From: Ochlerotatus camptorhynchus
Taxonomy: Eukaryota; Arthropoda; Insecta; Diptera; Culicidae
NCBI RefSeq assembly: GCF_037179485.1
Contig: NW_027040943.1
Coordinates: 2,418,001 to 2,482,000, forward strand
Length of the DNA: 64,000 nt
Direction: 5' to 3'
Positions 58,340-64,000 of this stretch are shown here, one piece after another. The translations under genes were made by a program, and so were the position numbers. The notes below the pieces were generated by a model. That model did not search any database, had not been told where the DNA came from, and saw nothing but the letters and a program-made list of their open reading frames with translations. Position 1 is the stretch's first letter; each line of letters opens with the position of its first letter.

Positions 58340-58481
58340 CACACTACTACGTTCGCAAAATAAACGGGTCGGAGCTTTGACTTCGACATTACAGTCGCGA
58401 GTCGATCGTAAGAGTGTGCAGATCGCCGTTTGTGGTTCGCTTCGCGTGTTTATTCTACCTACCTACTGTAAATCGGCACAT
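58340..58481 (+). promoter_or_regulatory. Candidate upstream noncoding exon / promoter of AGPAT
   Basis: The stretch 58340-58481 is CG-richer than its surroundings (several TCG and CGC) and ends at CACAT|GTGAGT, a usable splice donor. It is the nearest promoter-like sequence upstream of the acceptor at 59731. There is no TATA box. Assignment is inference only. Confidence 0.25.
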
Positions 58482-59090
58482 GTGAGTTTCTTTATCAGCA
58501 GTGTGAACTATGAACCAGGCAGAGGCAATTTTCACAAGTGGCGTTTGATAGAATGCAGTGCATATTTTAATAGTGCATTACCTGTTGATTGAATGAAATC
58601 CCAAAAAATCGTATGGAGCAGTGTGTTCTGCGCCTCATAGTTTTGATTTTGTGGGTTGGGTGAAAGCATTTTTTTTCTTTGCGATGCTTATGCTATGTGA
58701 TAAATTTAGCAGTTTAATATTGTGTAATGAATGGAAAAACACTACCATCTATTTGTTTAGTAAGCATTTTTCCTGAATGTTTGTACTTATCGTTTTTGGC
58801 ACTTTTGATGCATTTATTTGACTGGTTTTGACATAATCCATTAATCAGTTATACATACACAGTTTAAAATATTTTGCAATTTACTTCGCATACGCTTGTA
58901 ATATAGGTACTTGCTAGTATCTTCTGATTACGTTTCGCCTTTCCTTATCGTCCCTATCGACACGGAAAAAATAAAGCACTACATAAATTATTTCACTGAT
59001 CCTAGCTTTTTGGTAACCATATATCAACCATACATAAGGTAGCAGACCGAATTGTTAATCCCATCAATAGTAGACCTTACGTTATACTAT

Positions 59091-59170
59091 GTTCAGACTA
59101 TGGAGTTATAACATTTTCCTTGTCGATAATTATTGTATGTTATAACTCCGTAGTGCGTTCATAGCAATAG
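59091..59170. mobile_element. Short hairpin of the GGAGTTATAACAT family
   Basis: GACTATGGAGTTATAACA and TGTTATAACTCCGTAGT are inverted. Related ends occur at 56580-56670, 57245-57275 and 58140-58270. Confidence 0.65.
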
Positions 59171-59731
59171 GATGCAAGGCAACGAGGAACATTTTTCAAA
59201 AAGTTCAAAAGTCGTTTTTTCGTTAGTAGTGAAATTTCAAACCTTGGAAACATTGAGTACATTTTCTGGGCTTACATTTGACTGCAAAAAAAAAAACAGA
59301 TTTTTTATTTTTTGAGAAATATAATTGCGCATCCTTGCACCTTAAGCAGGTATTCAAAGCATTATTTTCAGTTGTTTTTTGTTTGACGTCATTATGGCCT
59401 AGAAACAGTAGATTATGAACGAAAAATGCTGACATTAGTTTCAACCTAAGAATGTGATTTACTGTCTTATGATTGTTTGCCTTATCGCTTGATCTACCTT
59501 ATTTTCAAGAAGTCCATTGTTAATCCAATTACAGAAACTCTTTTGTTATCGCTTCTGGATATAATGAGTGCCCATGTCTGCCAAATGGAAAATTTCCAAT
59601 CTTTCGATAAGAGCACACCCCAAATTCAAAATGACAAGTCAAAGTCTACGATTATAGCATGGATTTTCTTTTAATTATTCAAGTTCATTAGCCTGATTGA
59701 CACTGATCTATGTTTTCTTTTCTAATTTCAG

Positions 59732-60116
59732 ACGTACTATCGCTAGCGTTACTACAACACCTCAACCTGAATTATTTACGTGTTGCCGTATCAGTGAATG
59801 GCGATAAAGTGATTGTAGTGGATGCTTGAGGAGGATAATGTTTCACCTTTGATTTGCTTTCTTTCATGCGGTTTGTAAAACCATCGAATCAGTTCAGAAG
59901 CGATTTGTTGTCAGTCGGGTTTTCAAGTTCTCGCGTTGCGCATACGGTACTCTCGAAGTACATCAACCCTTCAAGCAATTATCTGGAAGGCAGTGTTTAA
60001 TTGAGAGAAAGTTGTTTTTCGTGTTCTCGCATGATACATTGTTAAGGATAAGCTTCGGTAAAAGCCTTGGCTAAAAGTTAATTTAAGAAGTTAGTCGAAA
60101 TAGTGTAAAACCAAAA
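59732..60116 (+). other. 5' UTR part of the AGPAT first coding exon
   Basis: A polypyrimidine tract and TTTCAG acceptor at 59731 are followed by 385 bp without a long ORF up to the AGPAT ATG. This implies at least one noncoding exon further upstream. Confidence 0.5.
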
Positions 60117-60300
60117 ATGGCAGGCCTATGGTCAATGGTCAAACAGTCCACGCTGGTGCATCTCTGCTTTGCGATATCGTATTTCACATCCGGATTAGTA
60201 ATCAACACTGCACAATGCGTGCTCTATTTTGGACTCAAGCCCTTCAACAAGCGACTGTATAGGAAGATTGGATACTATCTATGTTATTCCTTCTACTCGC
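60117..60300 (+). CDS. 1-acylglycerol-3-phosphate acyltransferase (AGPAT), first coding exon
   Basis: The exon encodes 61 residues plus one base, ending at a strong GTAAGT donor at 60301. The start MAGLWSMVKQSTLVHLCFA, the hydrophobic segment that follows, and CVLYFGLKPFNKRLYRKI and YYLCYSFYS match the N terminus of the animal AGPAT3/4/5 group, including the Drosophila Agpat3/Agpat4 paralogues. These ER membrane enzymes convert lysophosphatidate to phosphatidate. The catalytic NHxxxxD motif would be in the next exons, which are not in this window; everything to 64000 is intron filled with repeats. The ATG lies in CCAAAAATGGC, a good context. No later exon is seen, so the call rests on this N-terminal exon alone. 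Confidence 0.8.
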
Positions 60301-61088
60301 GTAAGTATTCATTTTGGTTATTATGTATTTTGTATTAAGCTGATGCAAATTTTATTTTTATTTTATGTCACTAGATATATTATGTTTTTTTTTCATCCAT
60401 TATTTATTGTTTGACCTTCCAACACCTCCCCCCTCCCCCTCTCCCTCGACCTATTTGAATGATTATAGATATAAAATTAAAATAGTATTTGCATCATCAC
60501 AATTCTTCACTAGCAATGAAAAATATACCTTTTAATTGTCGAAATGACGCATTGTTCTACGAAAAATTGAGATTCTTACCGATAGGCCCAATCTAGGCCA
60601 ACATTAGAGCTATTTCACATATGTTATTAGTATTGTCTCATTTTTTTCCTCTGTTCGTGACATCTATTGCGACCAGTAGTTTGATCTATTGTAGTATATC
60701 CCATGTACTTAGTTTAGTGCATGTAGTATTACTCCATCAATATTGAGAAATGATGAAGTATTCGATTTTAATAAAGTTGAACAGTTCCACACAGATTCGC
60801 AAATCGTTTCGGATCGATGTTTTTAGAATAAATACTTGTTATTTTACACAGTTGTTTGTTATTGTCCAACATGCCATTTTACATAGTATGGTTCCCTAGT
60901 TTTGTACACGACTAACACTTGAAAAGGGATTATGCAAAAATGATACGCATCAATAGAAAAACATATATCTCGCGAACGATTTGTTTTATCGATATGGTGT
61001 CTTCAAAGAAGTTGCGGACAAGTATTGTGCATTTTAAGAAAAAATGTAAACTGTAAAAAATTATTTTATTTTTTATAAAAAAAAATCA
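60301..61088 (+). other. Start of the first AGPAT intron
   Basis: Begins GTAAGT. Contains the split promoter-bearing repeat at 60640-60775. No exon found to 64000. Confidence 0.6.
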
Positions 61089-61094
61089 AAATTA

Positions 61095-63118
61095 CAGGGT
61101 GGCAAGTGAACCAGGAAAACCGGGAAAAAGTCGGGAATTTATTTTCACCAGGAAAAACCGGGAAAAAACCAGGATTTCTTAAGTTCACCAGGAAAATAAT
61201 CCTGTTTGTATAATTTAAATAGGTTTTAAATTTTATGTTTGTCAAAGTTTCTTTTTATAATCAGGTCAAAACTAACCATTTTGTTCAAGCGAAATCTTTC
61301 ACATAACTGAACATTGCTGAACAAAATTTACCCTGAGAATTTAGTAAATATGTTTTGTATTTATTTTTAATTTAATTTTTTTCTCAATCAATTGCATGTA
61401 TGATTTGTGCTTAATGGATAGCAGACTTAAGCAGTGCCGATGCGTAACTACTTCGAAGTACCTGTTCAACATGTTAAATAAAAAAGTTCTATTTCTAAAA
61501 AACTTCAGATAAAGCCTTCGAACTTTATGCAAGTTCTACAAAATTCGTGAAAGTCTTACAAGTTTCAGGAAAATCCTGTGAACTACTGTGATGACCTACG
61601 ACGGTCAGGAAATCTCTCCGAACCTTCAGAGAAGTTCTACAAATTTCAGAGAAGTCTTACGAACTTCAGGGAAGTCCTTTAATCTTTGGGGAATAACTAC
61701 GAATTTTACAGAATTTTTTACAGATTTAATGTAACTTCTACGACATTTAGGCATTGCTTAAAACTAAAGGATAATCCAATGACACATATGAATTTTTTCC
61801 GAGCTTCAGAGAAGTCTTCAATACTCTTGGGAAGTCCTCTGAACTTAACATAGTTCTCCAAGCTCAAAAAAGTTCCTAGAACTTCCGAGAAGTCGATTGA
61901 ACTACGAAATTCATGGGAGCTCTCCAAACTTCATGGAAATTCCCTGGAGAAATTAGGGAAAGACCCACAAACTTTTGGAAAACCCTTCGATATTTAAAGC
62001 CTTATGAACTTCAGAGAAGCTCTTCTAAATTTAGGGTCCTCATATATTCAGTTAAGTCCGTCAAACTTCAGGAAAGTCCTTAGATTTTCGAGAAAGTTCT
62101 TCGAACTTGAAGGAAGTCTTACGAACTTCTGAGAATTTCTACCAACTTCGTGGTACTTTACGATACTTAAGAAATTCCCATGAATTTAAAAAAAAAAACT
62201 CCGAACTTCAGGGAAGTCCTAAGATCTTAAAAAAAGTCCTTCGAACTTCGGGGAAGTCCCATGAAATTCAGGCAATATAAACTTCAATGAACCCTTCAGG
62301 AAAGACCTTAACGCTTCAGGGAAGTTCTACGAACTTTAGCAGTCAGTCTTTTTAATAATAAGAGTTATTAAACCACCGTTGTTTATGAAATCTTTTTAAA
62401 ATCATGTTGAAATCAAAATTCCGCGTTGACAGTTTGCGGAAAATTTAAACAAACTGGAAATCCGTAAAATTGTTAGAAGCAAAGGTTTGTTTAAAGAATC
62501 CTCATTCATATCACACTTCGCAATTTCACCTTGAGATAAACTAGCCTAAAAACTAAAACTGACTAAAAATCTCAATAATAAAGTTAAAGTTTCAAAAACA
62601 GAAATCTCAAGATTTAAGGGCTTATAGATTTCTAAATTTCAGACATTAGGGGCTCCGCGCAAGTCCGTCGTATCTCAGCTTTTCTTCGTCATACACCCCT
62701 AAAATCGCTCATCTTACGGGTTATCGCAAATGTTTCAATGTCAATCGTAATTAATCTTGTAAGCAAAGATATTTTTGCAAAAACATGAGCAAAGTATTTT
62801 TGCTAATATAGTATTAGCACATAGAACGGAAATAGGCGCCATGATACGACGAAGTAGTGCGGCTCCCTACTAGCTTCTTTACAGCAAACAATCAGATAAA
62901 GATCTCACGGGCATTCACAAGAACCTTAATACTTATTTTGGTTTGTGAAATTCCGCATTGCGCGAAGAATGATGGTATAAGGATTCACCTTATTTTTTTT
63001 TACTAAAAATTGTTTTTTAAATACATGTTTTTTAAAACCAGGAAATTTTTAAATCATTGGCCAGGAAAACCAGGAAAAAAAGCAGGAATTTCAAAATGAA
63101 AAATCACTTGCCACCCTG
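61095..63118. mobile_element. CAGGGTGGCAAGTG element, 2024 bp, 6-bp duplication
   Basis: It starts CAGGGTGGCAAGTG and ends CACTTGCCACCCTG, flanked by AAATTA on both sides (61089-61094, 63119-63124). Near each end are runs of ACCAGGAAAAACCGGGA type. The centre (about 61500-62340) is a degenerate tandem array of CGAACTTCAGGGAAGTCCT units. It is non-coding and closely related in build to the pair at 4.5-6.7 kb. It lies in the first AGPAT intron and separates two parts of an older repeat (60640-60775, 63505-63640). Confidence 0.75.
61500..62345. repeat. Degenerate tandem array, GAACTTCAGGGAAGT units
   Basis: Roughly 25-30 imperfect copies of a 25-35-bp unit containing GAACTTC and GGAAGTC follow each other, with spacing varying through small indels. 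It is the opposite-strand counterpart of the array at 4930-6340. Confidence 0.7.
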
Positions 63119-63640
63119 AAATTATGAAACAGAATTAAAATTACTCAAATTGCATTTTTTTTTAAATTATTTTTATATATTTATATTATAGTTTAGATAA
63201 AATGTTACCTACTGCCAACGTGTATTTTCTGGGCAATTCATAAAAAAAAAGTTATGAATTATTGAAAAAAGTAGTATTTTCCAAAATACTACCAACCGTT
63301 ATCGAATATCTTTCAGATAGTGTTAATATTAAAACACATTAAATTTAGAACAAAAAAGCTCATAATGCTTCAATTGCCGAAAGTTGCTATTTTCGAGATA
63401 CTCGTAGATTAAAATTCACTTATCGCATAATTAGAGCAATTTTCGCCCTTTTGAGATGTTATTCATGAGTGTTCAATATTGAAAATATTTTTAACGAAAA
63501 GCCCAATTCTTGTCTTCATCGCGAGGAATTGATTATAAATGAAAGGACCCGCTATTTAGGCGGGTGAGTGAGGGCACCCTCTAAAGGCGTGTCGCCTGTT
63601 GCAACATTTAGTTTTAGTTAGCATATCCTCAAAACCAACT

Positions 63641-64000
63641 TTTGCCCACACTACACTTATCATATTGACGTAGGATTACGTCTTTCGGGAAGGGTGCCAA
63701 TTCAGGAAATGCAAAGAAAATTGGTCAGACTTTAAATACTAATAACTTGGCCAATAATCAATGGATTTTGATGTTTTGTGTGTCGATCCATTCTCCAGTG
63801 TTATAATTTTTTGTGTGGTATGTGACATATTATATTTGTTCAATATTTAAATAGTTAACAATGAAGACATATGGATATTCAAATTTCCCATATATTTTCT
63901 TCGACCGCAAGGTGCTTACCCCTAACACAGCCAGCAGAAAGTTGATGCATAACGACACAAGCCGAAGCCGCACAATCATTCAACGTTGCACGTTGGACGG
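63641..64000. other. Right edge of window, intronic
   Basis: GACGTAGGATTACGTC at 63667-63682 marks the likely end of another repeat. The remainder is unassigned. Confidence 0.4.

Larger units (their letters stand above)
60640..63640 (-). repeat. Second copy of the promoter-bearing repeat, split by insertions
   Basis: 60640-60775 (TTGATCTATTGTAGTATATC, TGAGAAATGATGAAGTATTC) and 63505-63610 (GTCTTCATCGCGAGGAAT, GAAAGGACCCGCTATTTA) are colinear, in reverse, with 54695-54430. About 2.7 kb, including the 61095-63118 element, lies between. Confidence 0.55.

Noticed and set aside
58260..58592. 110-codon plus-strand ORF
   Set aside because: No recognised motifs. The segment reads better as a possible noncoding exon with a GTGAGT donor.

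Overview
This is a nuclear segment from a culicine mosquito, most likely Aedes. The evidence is spliced insect genes with short introns, tRNA-headed SINEs resembling Feilai, a mariner-like transposon with the DD37E spacing known from mosquitoes, and a very high load of MITE-type hairpins. I see no bacterial operons, CRISPR arrays or rRNA, and I recognise no viral insertions.

Host genes, left to right. A broken, unidentified ORF on the minus strand (4290-6840) is split by a 2.25-kb transposon. TAF2, the largest TFIID subunit after TAF1, lies on the minus strand at 7838-14546 in seven exons. A SMIM12-like small membrane protein (17461-17789, plus) has two exons. An F-box/leucine-rich-repeat protein (25297-27050, plus) has two exons. 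A p24/TMED cargo receptor (34894-35577, minus) lacks its transmembrane exon within the part I can resolve. A small hypothetical ORF lies at 38284-38565 (minus). The first coding exon of an AGPAT-type lysophosphatidate acyltransferase (60117-60300, plus) runs off the right side through an intron. These genes are functionally unrelated housekeeping loci, so no operon-like logic is expected.

Most of the window is mobile DNA. A 1272-bp ITmD37E transposon (29278-30549) keeps an uninterrupted transposase, TA duplications and a complete catalytic triad, and has landed in a Jockey-like RT fragment. It lies 26 bp from an L1-like retrotransposon (30576-34334) with both ends and a target duplication but broken reading frames. 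Two tRNA-derived SINE families appear, several copies with clear target duplications. At least fifteen hairpin or foldback elements are visible. They include a Mutator-like MITE family with exact 9-bp duplications, two exact 120-bp MITEs flanked by AT, and a group of hairpins sharing a GGGGAAA/TTTCCCC core and GTAAACA motifs. Two about 2-kb CAGGG...CCCTG elements have exact 6-bp duplications and are associated with degenerate GAAGTTC-rich arrays. The 18.2-23.4 kb region is built of satellite-like subrepeats in opposite orientations.

The most useful observations are nested insertions whose empty sites can be read elsewhere in the window, the ORF that becomes continuous when an element is removed conceptually, and the puzzling TAF2 exon-1 junction. 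All gene identifications are by recognition of protein family features. No search was run.
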